NCBI RefSeq assembly: GCF_027924105.1
Contig: NZ_AP026972.1
Span: forward strand, 930,001 to 994,000
From: Polynucleobacter sp. KF022
GTDB lineage: Bacteria > Pseudomonadota > Gammaproteobacteria > Burkholderiales > Burkholderiaceae
Direction of reading: 5' to 3'
Length of the DNA: 64,000 nt
The notes beneath the pieces were generated by a model. It did no database searches and had not been told where the DNA came from. It was given only the letters and a program-made list of their open reading frames with translations. Positions 44,577 through 52,902 of the stretch are shown here, in pieces. Position numbers and translations under genes: made by a program. Numbering within the stretch: position 1 is the stretch's first letter; each line of letters begins with the position of its first letter.

Positions 44577-45992
44577 ATGCAAGCCTTCATCGAACACCTA
44601 TCTAAGATTCTTGAACAAAGATACATCCTGACTCAGGATGAAGATAAGGCGCCTTATCTCACCGATTGGCGCAAGCGCTATATAGGCAAGGCTTTAGCAG
44701 TTCTGTTGCCAAGCACTAGCGATGAAGTTGCAGCTATCGTCAAATTATGCGCACAGAACCAAGTTGCACTTGTCCCACAAGGCGGTAACACCGGCTTCTG
44801 TGGCGGCGCCACTCCTGACAATAGCGGGAAGCAAGTCGTCCTTAATCTTAAACGGATGAATCAAATCCGTGAGATTGATATTGCCAACCAAACAATCACG
44901 ATTGAAGCAGGATGTATCTTGCGGGCGCTCCAAGAAAAAGCTCTTGAACATGGTTTTTTATTTCCACTCAGTCTTGGTGCCGAGGGGAGTTGCATGATTG
45001 GTGGCAACTTAGCAACTAATGCAGGTGGCACTAATGTGCTGCGATATGGCAATGCACGAGACCTCTGCCTAGGGCTTGAAGTGGTAACAGCTAAGGGTGA
45101 AATTTGGAATGGCATTAAAGGCCTACGTAAAGATAACACTGGCTATGACTTGCGTGACTTATTCATTGGCTCCGAAGGCACTTTAGGCATCATTACGGCC
45201 GCCGTAATGAAGTTGTATCCCCTGCCCGTTTCTCAGTGGACAACGTTGGTTGCATGCGAAAATATTGCCTCCACTATTACGCTGCTAAACCTATTCCAAA
45301 AAAGGGCAAGCTCTTTGCTGACAGGCTTTGAGATGATGACCCGTGAATCGTTAGATTTAAATGAAAAACATTTTCCGCACATGGCAAATCCACTTCAAGG
45401 TAATTCGCCGTTTACCGTCTTGATTGAATTATCAGATCACGAAAGTGAGGAGCATGTAAGACAACTCCTTGAAACTATTTTGGAAGAAGCATTTGAGGTG
45501 AAGCTCATCAGCAATGCTGTCATTGCCAGCAATCTAACTCAAGCAAACACCTTTTGGCACATGCGCGAACACATTACATTAGCGCAAGCTGAGGAAGGTG
45601 CTAATTTGAAGCATGACATCACCATCCCTCTTTCCTCATTGGATAGTTTTATTCAGCAGACGGACGCCTTAATGCGGGACAAGTTTCCTGGTGTCAGAAT
45701 CATTAATTTTGGACATTTAGGCGATGGCAATCTTCACTACAACATCGCCCCGCCTTTGGGAGTAGATCCTAAAATCTTCAATGAAACGAACGAAAGACAG
45801 ATACACGAACTGGTTTATGGCCAAGTAGAGCGCTGTAAGGGCTCTATTTCTGCTGAGCACGGGGTTGGTCAGCTTAAATTGGACGGTCTAAGGGCACATA
45901 AGGGAGAAGTTGCCCACGAGCTGATGAGGGCCCTTAAAACCGCTTTAGACCCTCAAAATATCCTCAATCCACACAAAGTGGTGTCCATTTAA
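44577..45992 (+). CDS. FAD-binding oxidoreductase (2-hydroxyacid dehydrogenase type)
   Basis: A 471-residue enzyme of the GlcD / D-lactate dehydrogenase / D-2-hydroxyglutarate dehydrogenase family. It has an N-terminal FAD domain of the PCMH type (PQGGNTGFCGGATPD and GGNLATNAGGTNVLRYGNAR). The C-terminal cap has the metal and catalytic region FGHLGDGNLHYN and SAEHGVGQLK. The exact substrate cannot be told from sequence alone. It starts two bases after the DUF2069 stop. Confidence 0.92.
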   Translation: MQAFIEHLSKILEQRYILTQDEDKAPYLTDWRKRYIGKALAVLLPSTSDEVAAIVKLCAQNQVALVPQGGNTGFCGGATPDNSGKQVVLNLKRMNQIREIDIANQTITIEAGCILRALQEKALEHGFLFPLSLGAEGSCMIGGNLATNAGGTNVLRYGNARDLCLGLEVVTAKGEIWNGIKGLRKDNTGYDLRDLFIGSEGTLGIITAAVMKLYPLPVSQWTTLVACENIASTITLLNLFQKRASSLLTGFEMMTRESLDLNEKHFPHMANPLQGNSPFTVLIELSDHESEEHVRQLLETILEEAFEVKLISNAVIASNLTQANTFWHMREHITLAQAEEGANLKHDITIPLSSLDSFIQQTDALMRDKFPGVRIINFGHLGDGNLHYNIAPPLGVDPKIFNETNERQIHELVYGQVERCKGSISAEHGVGQLKLDGLRAHKGEVAHELMRALKTALDPQNILNPHKVVSI

Positions 45993-46081
45993 AGAAATTA
46001 CCTCTTTTCTGTTAAATATTTTGTAATTCCTGTCATCTCGCCGCCTTTTCAATGCGTTGTATGGTCATGGAGGTGACAAAT

Positions 46082-46267
46082 ATGTCAACAAGACTCAAAC
46101 GTTGGGCCCGCGCAATTCAGCAGATAGACTTGTCCAAAAGGACGCCTGAAGTCGCTATAGGCTATTTGGATAGCAAATACCGCGATATTGCTTGGCGTTA
46201 TATCCGCATCCTAGGCTTTGAACGCACTATCAGCTTCATGGCTAGTAATAATTTTCACCCAGAGTGA
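46082..46267 (+). CDS. Small basic protein of unknown function
   Basis: A 61-residue protein that starts at ATG 46082, directly after a near-ideal ribosome site (GGAGGTGA, seven bases upstream). It is basic and helical (RLKRWARAIQQIDLSK) and carries several aromatics (YLDSKYRDIAWRYIRILGFERTISFM) but no membrane segment. I know no family. The strong ribosome site and a dedicated terminator indicate a real, well-translated gene. The sequence between the FAD gene and this start (45993-46066) shows no clear promoter. Confidence 0.7.
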   Translation: MSTRLKRWARAIQQIDLSKRTPEVAIGYLDSKYRDIAWRYIRILGFERTISFMASNNFHPE

Positions 46268-46270
46268 TTA

Positions 46271-46307
46271 AAAAAACCCTAAATAGTTGATTTACTTAGG
46301 GTTTTTT
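46271..46307. terminator. Terminator after the 61-residue protein
   Basis: A 12-base perfect stem (aaaaaaccctaa / ttagggtttttt) around a 13-base loop, with A and T runs on both sides, so it can also end the converging hydrolase transcript. Confidence 0.92.
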
Positions 46308-46327
46308 GTAGTAGTGCTTCTAGTGCA

Positions 46328-47224
46328 TTAAGCAAAGAATTTCCTGGTTTCAGCCAGCAGCTGGTCTGGGACCTCCTCAGGAATGTAGTGGCCACTGGGG
46401 ACCGCTTTTCCAGTTACGTCAGATGCTACTTGCATCCAATCATCCAACGGCTTAAAGCACTGATTGACCAATCCGTACTCCCCCCAAAGAACCCTTATCG
46501 GTATTGTTAATTGACTACCTGCAGCTCGATCTGCACGATCGTGCACAAGGTCAATTGAAGCTGCTGCTCGATAGTCTTCACACATAGCATGCATGCTCTC
46601 TGAATTGCTTGCACCAGCTAAATATTCAGCCCAGTGATCTACAGAAAAGATACCCGTTCCAGCATGGCGACCCATATGATTTTTTAACCAAAATTCTGGA
46701 TTTGCCCTGATCATAGCTTCAGGAATTGGCTCCGGCTGTATTAAGAAAAACCAGTGCCAGTACCCCTTGGCAAATGCCATAGTGGTTTTCTCATACATTG
46801 CCAGCGTAGGGGAAATATCTAAAACCATTAGACGAAGCACGCTTTCTGGGTAATCCATTGCCAATCGATGAGAAACACGTCCACCCCTATCGTGACCAAG
46901 CAAGAAAAATTGATTGAATCCTAGCGACTTCATTAAGGCATGCTGATCAGCTGCCATAGATCTTTTTGAATAAGTAGAGTGATCAGCTTTTCCATGGGGC
47001 TTAGATGAGGCACCGTACCCCCTAAGATCCGCAGCAATCACTGTAAAGTTTTTTGCTAATTCGGGAGCGACCTGACTCCAGATTGCTTTAGTTTGCGGGA
47101 AACCATGCAGAAGCAATAATGGCGGGCCACTCCCACCAATTAAATAAGCAATTTCAATTGGCCCATCATCAGACTGAACGGTTACTATATTTTCAGTAAA
47201 CCCCGGAAAAGAAATAGACATCAT
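46328..47224 (-). CDS. Haloacetate dehalogenase-like alpha/beta hydrolase
   Basis: A 298-residue alpha/beta hydrolase closest to fluoroacetate dehalogenases and epoxide hydrolases. The nucleophile is aspartate in GHDRGGRVSHR (not serine). The two arginines that bind the carboxylate are present in that motif, the His-Trp pair that binds the halide is in YWHWFFL, and the catalytic histidine is in SGHYIPEE. HGFPQTKAIW forms the oxyanion strand. All residues known from the characterised fluoroacetate enzymes appear retained, though the physiological substrate is unproven. Likely monocistronic; a terminator for the upstream gene lies before its start. Confidence 0.87.
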   Translation of the reverse strand: MMSISFPGFTENIVTVQSDDGPIEIAYLIGGSGPPLLLLHGFPQTKAIWSQVAPELAKNFTVIAADLRGYGASSKPHGKADHSTYSKRSMAADQHALMKSLGFNQFFLLGHDRGGRVSHRLAMDYPESVLRLMVLDISPTLAMYEKTTMAFAKGYWHWFFLIQPEPIPEAMIRANPEFWLKNHMGRHAGTGIFSVDHWAEYLAGASNSESMHAMCEDYRAAASIDLVHDRADRAAGSQLTIPIRVLWGEYGLVNQCFKPLDDWMQVASDVTGKAVPSGHYIPEEVPDQLLAETRKFFA

Positions 47225-47237
47225 TCACCTAATAAAA

Positions 47238-47259
47238 AAGAGCCTTCAAAGAGGCTCTT
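47238..47259 (-). terminator. Terminator after the EF-hand gene
   Basis: An eight-base-pair stem (aagagcct / aggctctt) with a six-base loop; on the minus strand it is followed by a T-run. Lies between the EF-hand stop and the hydrolase start. Confidence 0.85.
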
Positions 47260-47271
47260 ATCACTATCGAC

Positions 47272-47535
47272 TTACCTATCAGCCATTGCTTGAATTTCAG
47301 CGACCGTTACGTAACCCTTTTTTGACGAATCAATGTAACTGAAATGACTATAAACGCGAGGCATGCAACCTTTAGCCTCTTCGGGAGTTAACTTCCCATC
47401 TTTATTGGTATCGCACTTTGCAAAGCGTGCCGCAATTTCCTTATTGCGAGATGCTTCATCCGCCACGGCCAATGAAGATAATGTTATCAATGAACAAAAG
47501 CCAATAAAAATAGATGTCTTAAAAAGCCTCATCAT
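47272..47535 (-). CDS. Small exported EF-hand protein
   Basis: An 87-residue protein with a signal peptide (cleavage near AVADEA). One canonical calcium loop, DTNKDGKLTPEE (about 42-53), is followed by a degenerate second loop (DSSKKGYVTVAE, lysine at a normally acidic position). Two cysteines (AKCDT and KGCMP) bracket the first loop and may form a disulfide in the periplasm. Start could be either of two adjacent ATGs. It is one of three adjacent small envelope genes on this strand. Confidence 0.82.
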   Translation of the reverse strand: MMRLFKTSIFIGFCSLITLSSLAVADEASRNKEIAARFAKCDTNKDGKLTPEEAKGCMPRVYSHFSYIDSSKKGYVTVAEIQAMADR

Positions 47536-47544
47536 CGGATCGCC

Positions 47545-48228
47545 TTACTGACCCGTTGGGGTTGGATTGGCTGATGTCTCAAGCGCTGAACGAACCACCT
47601 TTTTTGCCATCGCAATAAATGAATCCACTGATCCAGAGCTTGTACGGAATGATTCACCTTGGACGGTGATTAAGCCCTCACCCAATAATTGCTTTGTTTG
47701 ACTATCAGTAATCTTGCTCTCGACTAATAGTGCTGGCGTTTTAGAATTGACGCCGCCAGCATAAGCTGCTGCATTCATGGCCAAACCAATCGGCGTGAGA
47801 TTCCAAGGTTGCAAACTATCTGCCGAACTTTCCGCCCCCGTAATACCAACGGAGATACGAGCAACACCAGGGCCAGGTTTAGTCACGATACGAATATTAC
47901 CGCGTGCATTGACTGCTTCAACCATAGAGTCTTGTAAAGCTGCTTTTGCTTTGTTGATAACTTCGAGGCTTACGTCCTTAGTGGCGTTTTGGTTCAAATA
48001 AATGGGGTCCAAAATCACTGCTGTATAGACGCCTGGGTTAGCACCAGAAACGCGATATCTCCATATGCGAGTATCTTTTTCACTTGTCGCCATCGGCACT
48101 AATAAATTGTAGTCAGGCAAGAAACCGGATCTTGGCATTGACTCTGTAGCTAATTTGGGTGCATTGCTGCAAGCTACCAAAGCAATTGCTGCGACCAAAG
48201 AGGCCAACGCTAAATTCAGTTTTTTCAT
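47545..48228 (-). CDS. DUF3313-type outer-envelope lipoprotein
   Basis: A 227-residue lipoprotein. The signal peptide ends in the lipobox ALVACSN (Cys about 20). The mature part (MPRSGFLPDYNLLVPM, then WRYRVSGANPGVYTAVILDPIYL) has the DUF3313 pattern of a variable N-terminus and a mixed alpha/beta core. DUF3313 members are uncharacterised lipoproteins. Its stop is nine bases from the EF-hand start, so the two are probably one transcript. Confidence 0.85.
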   Translation of the reverse strand: MKKLNLALASLVAAIALVACSNAPKLATESMPRSGFLPDYNLLVPMATSEKDTRIWRYRVSGANPGVYTAVILDPIYLNQNATKDVSLEVINKAKAALQDSMVEAVNARGNIRIVTKPGPGVARISVGITGAESSADSLQPWNLTPIGLAMNAAAYAGGVNSKTPALLVESKITDSQTKQLLGEGLITVQGESFRTSSGSVDSFIAMAKKVVRSALETSANPTPTGQ

Positions 48229-48290
48229 AGTAGTTCCCGGGTATTAAGTAAATGGTGACTGGCAATAAGAAACATCATACCTATTTCAAA

Positions 48291-48650
48291 TCAGTCAGGC
48301 GAAGGACAAGGCAAAGCACCGCCCGTTTTTTTATGAATCCGGGGTTTGCAATCCGTTGCTGATGGGGCTAGCTTAGATGCGGTGGCAGGTGCACTGGAAT
48401 CAACGGGTAATGGCGGCTTATTAGATGAATTATTTACAGCAGTAGATGGCGCAGCTGGAACTATACCTGCCGCCCTATAAAAGGCATTGTCCGATCCAGG
48501 GCACGGCATTAGAGCACCTGTCTTTGGATTTATAACATCCTTGCAATGGGGATTCGCTTCAAGTCTTGCCTCTAATTTAGCGGCAGAGCAAGCTGAAAGG
48601 ATCATAGCAATAATTAGGGCTAAGCTGGAGCCGACTAAAGGTATCTTCAT
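48291..48650 (-). CDS. Lipoprotein with duplicated cysteine motif, unknown function
   Basis: A 119-residue lipoprotein (lipobox LSAC, Cys21). It contains two copies of a motif CKxxIxxKTGxxxPCPxxD. The first spans residues 36-54 (cysteines 36 and 50) and the second 101-119 (cysteines 101 and 115), ending exactly at the C-terminus. A Pro/Ala/Ser linker of about 45 residues joins them. The fixed 14-residue spacing suggests a small disulfide-closed hairpin or metal site used twice. I recognise no family. Confidence 0.75.
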   Translation of the reverse strand: MKIPLVGSSLALIIAMILSACSAAKLEARLEANPHCKDVINPKTGALMPCPGSDNAFYRAAGIVPAAPSTAVNNSSNKPPLPVDSSAPATASKLAPSATDCKPRIHKKTGGALPCPSPD

Positions 48651-48673
48651 TAGTACATTCTAAGTTACGACTT

Positions 48674-48688
48674 ACGCTTTAAAAGCGT
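48674..48688. repeat. Perfect 7-1-7 inverted repeat
   Basis: ACGCTTT-A-AAAGCGT lies between the tRNA-Arg 3' end and the start of the cysteine-motif lipoprotein. It could be an operator for that gene or a weak 3' hairpin of the tRNA transcript; no T-run follows. Confidence 0.5.
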
Positions 48689-48727
48689 GATAGGCCGCAA
48701 TCTAGGGCATACCGTGAAATGAAGAAT

Positions 48728-48804
<77 letters not shown>

Positions 48805-48842
48805 TGAGTACTGGGACTGAAAATCGTAAAACTAAGAGAAAG

Positions 48843-48919
48843 TGGTCGGAGTACAAGGATTCGAACCTTGGACCCCCTGCTCCCAAAGCAGGTGCGCTAC
48901 CAGGCTGCGCTACACTCCG
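48843..48919 (-). tRNA. tRNA-Pro(TGG)
   Basis: A 77-base cloverleaf on the minus strand with acceptor arms cggagtg / tactccg, anticodon loop tttggga (TGG), discriminator A and encoded CCA. Confidence 0.95.
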
Positions 48920-48930
48920 ACGGAATCGAT

Positions 48931-48960
48931 ATTCTACACCGAGAGGGCTATTGCAGGCAA
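48931..48960 (-). promoter_or_regulatory. Promoter of tRNA-Pro/tRNA-Arg
   Basis: On the minus strand, TTGCCT (48960-48955), an 18-base spacer and TAGAAT (48936-48931), 11 bases before tRNA-Pro. Good sigma-70 layout. Confidence 0.6.
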
Positions 48961-48979
48961 ATCCTGTAAGATTCGTGCC

Positions 48980-49348
48980 ATGAGTGCCTATTTTTCAAGC
49001 AAATTTACAAAGCAAATACAAGTTGCGCTAAGCGTAGCCTTGCTGGTTCTTTGCTTGCTTGGCACTCGCTGGGTTGGCCTTGCACATCACATTTCTCATG
49101 CTCATGTGCACAGCCAAACTGAAGCAAGCTCAGTTGCTGTGGATGCCTTTTCATCAGCAAATCATAGCTCAGATGTGTGTCATTTATTTGATGCCCTAAC
49201 GCTAGCTGGATTCATTGGATCTGATCCAGCTTCCTCGATTGTCTATAACAATGTTTCTGAGCAATCAAGCACATTCAATAGCGCATTCATTTCTATAGCT
49301 CGCATTGAAAACTATCAATCGAGAGCGCCACCCATCCTTCTTTCATAA
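48980..49348 (+). CDS. Small His-rich membrane protein, DUF2946-like
   Basis: A 122-residue protein with one N-terminal hydrophobic helix (about 12-33). It is followed by a histidine cluster (LAHHISHAHVHSQ), a DVCHLFDAL segment and a C-terminal RAPP. Short proteins of this shape (DUF2946-like) often sit beside TonB receptors for metals, as here. The start is ATG 48980. The open frame continues upstream to 48842, but that part is only the translated shadow of tRNA-Pro. A role in metal sensing or handling is inferred from the histidines and the neighbour. Confidence 0.7.
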   Translation: MSAYFSSKFTKQIQVALSVALLVLCLLGTRWVGLAHHISHAHVHSQTEASSVAVDAFSSANHSSDVCHLFDALTLAGFIGSDPASSIVYNNVSEQSSTFNSAFISIARIENYQSRAPPILLS

Positions 49349-49430
49349 ATCAATATAGCGTCTAGTTTTAATAGCTAGTCAAGGATTTATTTGCGCCATT
49401 GATTTGGCTGCAAGCATTGAAGGATTTCAA

Positions 49431-51527
49431 ATGAAGTGTAAAAAAATATTTAAGCCGCGAGTAATTTGCGTCTTAATTTCTAGTCTATGCAGCTCTTTTG
49501 CGTTTGCTCAAAATCAAACACCAAGCCTTGAGATAACTGCTACTGGCAGCCAGGAAGCAACGCAAAGTATTTTGACCCCAACTAAGATTCTTCAGGGGGA
49601 CGAGCTGGCGAATAAATTGGGTAGCACTTTGGGTGCAACCCTCGCAAATGAGCTTGGCGTTTCTGCTACTGGCTACGGGGCTGGCTCATCTAGACCAGTG
49701 ATTCGAGGTCTCGAAGGTTCCCGTGTGCAAATTCTGCAAAATGGATTGTCCGTAGGTGATGTATCTAATATCTCTCAAGATCATGCCGTTGGTAACAATA
49801 TGCAAAACGCGCATCAGGTTGAAATTTTGCGCGGTGCCGCCGCCCTCCTCTACGGCTCTGGATCGAGCGGTGGTTTAGTTAATGTGGTGAATGATCGCAT
49901 TTTGACCAACCTCCCAGATCGCCCAACTGGAGCAATTAATACCAGTTATGAGACCGTTAATAATGGTAGAGCTGGATCTTTGGAGGTTGATGGCGCAATT
50001 GGATCAGTCGCTATTCATGTAGATACGGCCATTAATAACGCTAATAACTATTCAATACCTGGTAGCTCAACGCAATCACAAGGCGAACCTCCTGGTGGGT
50101 GGACAGTTCCCCCAGAAGGCAATGGCGGGAATAACTACACAGGCAAGCTACCCAATACTTATAGCAATCAAAACAATCTAGGTTTTGGTGTTTCATATAT
50201 CGGCAAATCCGGATATACCGGCGTATCTGTTGAGCGGCTAAATAATAACTACGGCATACCCACTCCTGAGGGTGGATCAATCAATCAGTCGCAAAATCGC
50301 TATGATTTGCAACACGAAACACGCGACCCCTTTAGCGGATTTTCTTCCTTTAAATTTAGTGCGGCTAATACTAATTACAACCATACAGAATTTACTAATA
50401 CTGGTGAAGCTGCTTCACTTTGGAAAAACATTGCCAATGAAGCCCGGGTTGAGTTAACTCATAATCCTATCTTTGGTTGGAAAGGCACATTTGGCGCACA
50501 AGTTACCGCTGCATCTTTGAACGCATCCGAAGTCGGCACTGGAAGCTATGCGATTGTTCCGCCTACCAAAACCAATTCGAATGCCCTATTTTGGATTGAG
50601 GAAGGCAAATGGAATAGCCTACAAGGCAGCTTAGGTCTGCGTTATAACAACGTCGCTCAAAACCCGAATACCGGAACGGCACTAGAGGCACAAGATACGA
50701 CTGCTGGCACCCTTACCCCACAAATTACATTACAAAACCGTAACTTCAATTTGATGTCCTATTCCGCAGGTGGCTTGTGGAATTTTATTCAAGGCCATGG
50801 TTTGGGTGTCGCCTATACAGTGTCGCAACGTGCACCTAGCGCTCAGGAACTATATTCATACGGTGCTCATGAATCTACGGCAACATTTGATATTGGTAAT
50901 CCTAATTTAAGCAAAGAAGTCTCTCATAATCTCGAGTTCAATTTTCAAAAGAGTATTGGAATACTTCGTAGCAAAGTGAGCGTTTACGCTAATCGCTTTA
51001 ATAACTATATCTATGGCTACTACACTGGCAACGCTATTAACAATGGCGGTCAGGAAGGAGATGGATTTAGTGTTGTCACCGCCCAGCAAGCTGCAGCGAC
51101 TATTAAAGGCATTGAGGGTGAATTGACCTATAACTGGCGTGAACAAGGGCTTGGTGGAAGAGTCTTTGGTGATGCCTCTCAGGGTACCTTTGATGCTGGT
51201 GGAAACTTGCCGCTGCAGCCAGCACCTCGCCTAGGCGCCGAGATCGCTCATCAAAAAAATGGTTGGCTAACGAATGCTAGCTACATCTACAGCTATCAAC
51301 AAAATCGGTTGGCAAGTTGGGAACAGGGGCCTGCGCCAAGTTACAACCTATTAAATGCTGGAATCTCTTACACAGAAAAGATTCAACAAGTAAATTGGAC
51401 TGTATATCTGAATATGAAAAATCTGCTCAATGAACAAATACGCTATGCAACCACTCCAATGGCTGTGAGGCTTTATGCCCCTCAACCAGGAAGAAGTTTC
51501 ATGGTTGGACTAAGGGGTACGTTCTAA
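49431..51527 (+). CDS. TonB-dependent receptor, ZnuD-like (probable zinc uptake)
   Basis: An outer-membrane gated channel of 698 residues from the ATG at 49431, which has AAGGA upstream and opens on a signal peptide (cleavage after FAFAQ). The plug domain contains RPVIRGLEGSRVQILQNG, then ISQDHAVGN and VEILRGAAALLYGSGSSGGLVNV. The DHA segment and NVVNDRI resemble the zinc receptor ZnuD of Neisseria. The beta-barrel ends with phenylalanine (GLRGTF), as needed for assembly. Zinc is an inference; no exbB/exbD/tonB or Zur box was found nearby. Confidence 0.85.
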   Translation: MKCKKIFKPRVICVLISSLCSSFAFAQNQTPSLEITATGSQEATQSILTPTKILQGDELANKLGSTLGATLANELGVSATGYGAGSSRPVIRGLEGSRVQILQNGLSVGDVSNISQDHAVGNNMQNAHQVEILRGAAALLYGSGSSGGLVNVVNDRILTNLPDRPTGAINTSYETVNNGRAGSLEVDGAIGSVAIHVDTAINNANNYSIPGSSTQSQGEPPGGWTVPPEGNGGNNYTGKLPNTYSNQNNLGFGVSYIGKSGYTGVSVERLNNNYGIPTPEGGSINQSQNRYDLQHETRDPFSGFSSFKFSAANTNYNHTEFTNTGEAASLWKNIANEARVELTHNPIFGWKGTFGAQVTAASLNASEVGTGSYAIVPPTKTNSNALFWIEEGKWNSLQGSLGLRYNNVAQNPNTGTALEAQDTTAGTLTPQITLQNRNFNLMSYSAGGLWNFIQGHGLGVAYTVSQRAPSAQELYSYGAHESTATFDIGNPNLSKEVSHNLEFNFQKSIGILRSKVSVYANRFNNYIYGYYTGNAINNGGQEGDGFSVVTAQQAAATIKGIEGELTYNWREQGLGGRVFGDASQGTFDAGGNLPLQPAPRLGAEIAHQKNGWLTNASYIYSYQQNRLASWEQGPAPSYNLLNAGISYTEKIQQVNWTVYLNMKNLLNEQIRYATTPMAVRLYAPQPGRSFMVGLRGTF

Positions 51528-51541
51528 ATATGTGTGGCGTA

Positions 51542-52885
51542 TTAAGCCGTAGGTACTAAGTCTGCAATGCTCTTGGCAGCGCTCATGGCAACAGCGCCGT
51601 CCTTAGTCTCTACCATCACCCTCAAAAGTGGCTCGGTGCCAGAGGCGCGAATCAAGACTCTGCCAATGTCTTTAAGATTATTTTCTACCTGAGCGATTTG
51701 TTTTTTGAGGGACTCATCAGATTTCCAGTCATAACCAGGCATAAATTTCACATTTAAAAGAACCTGCGGGAAAATAGAGACCGCCGCTAACAATTGCGCG
51801 AGACTTTTTTGGGACTGACTCATTACAGTTAATATTTGTAAAGCAGCAATGGTGCCGTCCCCTGTCGAATGACGATCCAGGCAGAGCAAGTGGCCTGAGC
51901 CCTCACCCCCTACATGCCAGCCATTCTTTTTAAGCAGCTCTAATACATAACGATCACCCACATTAGCACGTTCAAAGCCAATGCCAAGATCTATAATTGC
52001 ATTTTCAATAGCAAGATTGGTCATCAATGTCCCAACTACTCCGCCAATTTGCTCTCCACGATCTGCTCGGTCTTTTGCAAGTACATAAAGCAATTCATCG
52101 CCATTGAATAATCTGCCGGTTGCATCAACCATTTGCAGGCGATCAGCATCTCCATCTAATGCAATTCCAATGTCCGCTTTGACTTCCTGTACTTTGGCAA
52201 TTAAGGCGGCTGGTGCTGTGGCGCCACAGCCATCATTGATGTTGCGTCCATCTGGATGAACGCCAATTGAGATGACTTCAGCGCCTAGCTCATGGAACAC
52301 ATGAGGGGCTGTATGGTATGCCGCACCATTGGCGCAATCCACCACGATTCTGATTCCCTTGAGATTGAGATCGCTCGGAACGGTAGATTTACAAAACTCG
52401 ATATATCGACCTGCAGCATCATCTAAGCGAAAGGCTTTGCCTAAATCTTGGGAACTAACGCAGCCTATTGGACTTTCCAACTCTTTCTCGATAGCGAACT
52501 CAAAATCGTCCGAAAATTTATCTCCATCTGCAGAGAAAAATTTAATGCCGTTATCTTGATAAGGATTGTGCGAGGCTGAAATAACTAAACCAGCGGTTAA
52601 TCGCAATGCTCTTGTTAGATAAGCAACACCAGGTGTTGGTATAGGGCCGCAAAGCATCACATCCACACCAGCAGCAGCGAAGCCAGCCTCTAGTGCTGCC
52701 TCTAATAAATAACCAGATACTCGGGTATCTTTGCCAATGAGAACCTTGCAACGTTCACCAGGCTTTGCATTGCGAGTTAATACTTTGCCAGCTGCATATC
52801 CAAGACGAGTCATGAATTCTGGAACGATAGGAAATTGTCCCACCTCTCCACGGATGCCATCGGTTCCAAAGTATTGTTTTTTCAT
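51542..52885 (-). CDS. glmM: Phosphoglucosamine mutase
   Basis: Converts glucosamine-6-phosphate to glucosamine-1-phosphate for UDP-GlcNAc, peptidoglycan and LPS. The 447 residues have FGTDGIRG at the start and the phosphoserine loop ISASHNPYQDNGIKF (Ser near 103). They also have the metal loop ALDGDADRLQMVD, GGEGSGHL and the phosphate site RASGTEPLLRVM. Last gene of rlmE-ftsH-folP-glmM; 17 bases after folP. Confidence 0.97.
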   Translation of the reverse strand: MKKQYFGTDGIRGEVGQFPIVPEFMTRLGYAAGKVLTRNAKPGERCKVLIGKDTRVSGYLLEAALEAGFAAAGVDVMLCGPIPTPGVAYLTRALRLTAGLVISASHNPYQDNGIKFFSADGDKFSDDFEFAIEKELESPIGCVSSQDLGKAFRLDDAAGRYIEFCKSTVPSDLNLKGIRIVVDCANGAAYHTAPHVFHELGAEVISIGVHPDGRNINDGCGATAPAALIAKVQEVKADIGIALDGDADRLQMVDATGRLFNGDELLYVLAKDRADRGEQIGGVVGTLMTNLAIENAIIDLGIGFERANVGDRYVLELLKKNGWHVGGEGSGHLLCLDRHSTGDGTIAALQILTVMSQSQKSLAQLLAAVSIFPQVLLNVKFMPGYDWKSDESLKKQIAQVENNLKDIGRVLIRASGTEPLLRVMVETKDGAVAMSAAKSIADLVPTA

Positions 52886-52902
52886 GAGAGTAATTATAAA
52901 AC

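Noticed and set aside
48842..48979. N-terminal extension of the small His-rich protein ORF
   Set aside because: This part is the reverse strand of tRNA-Pro translated by chance; the real start is the ATG at 48980.
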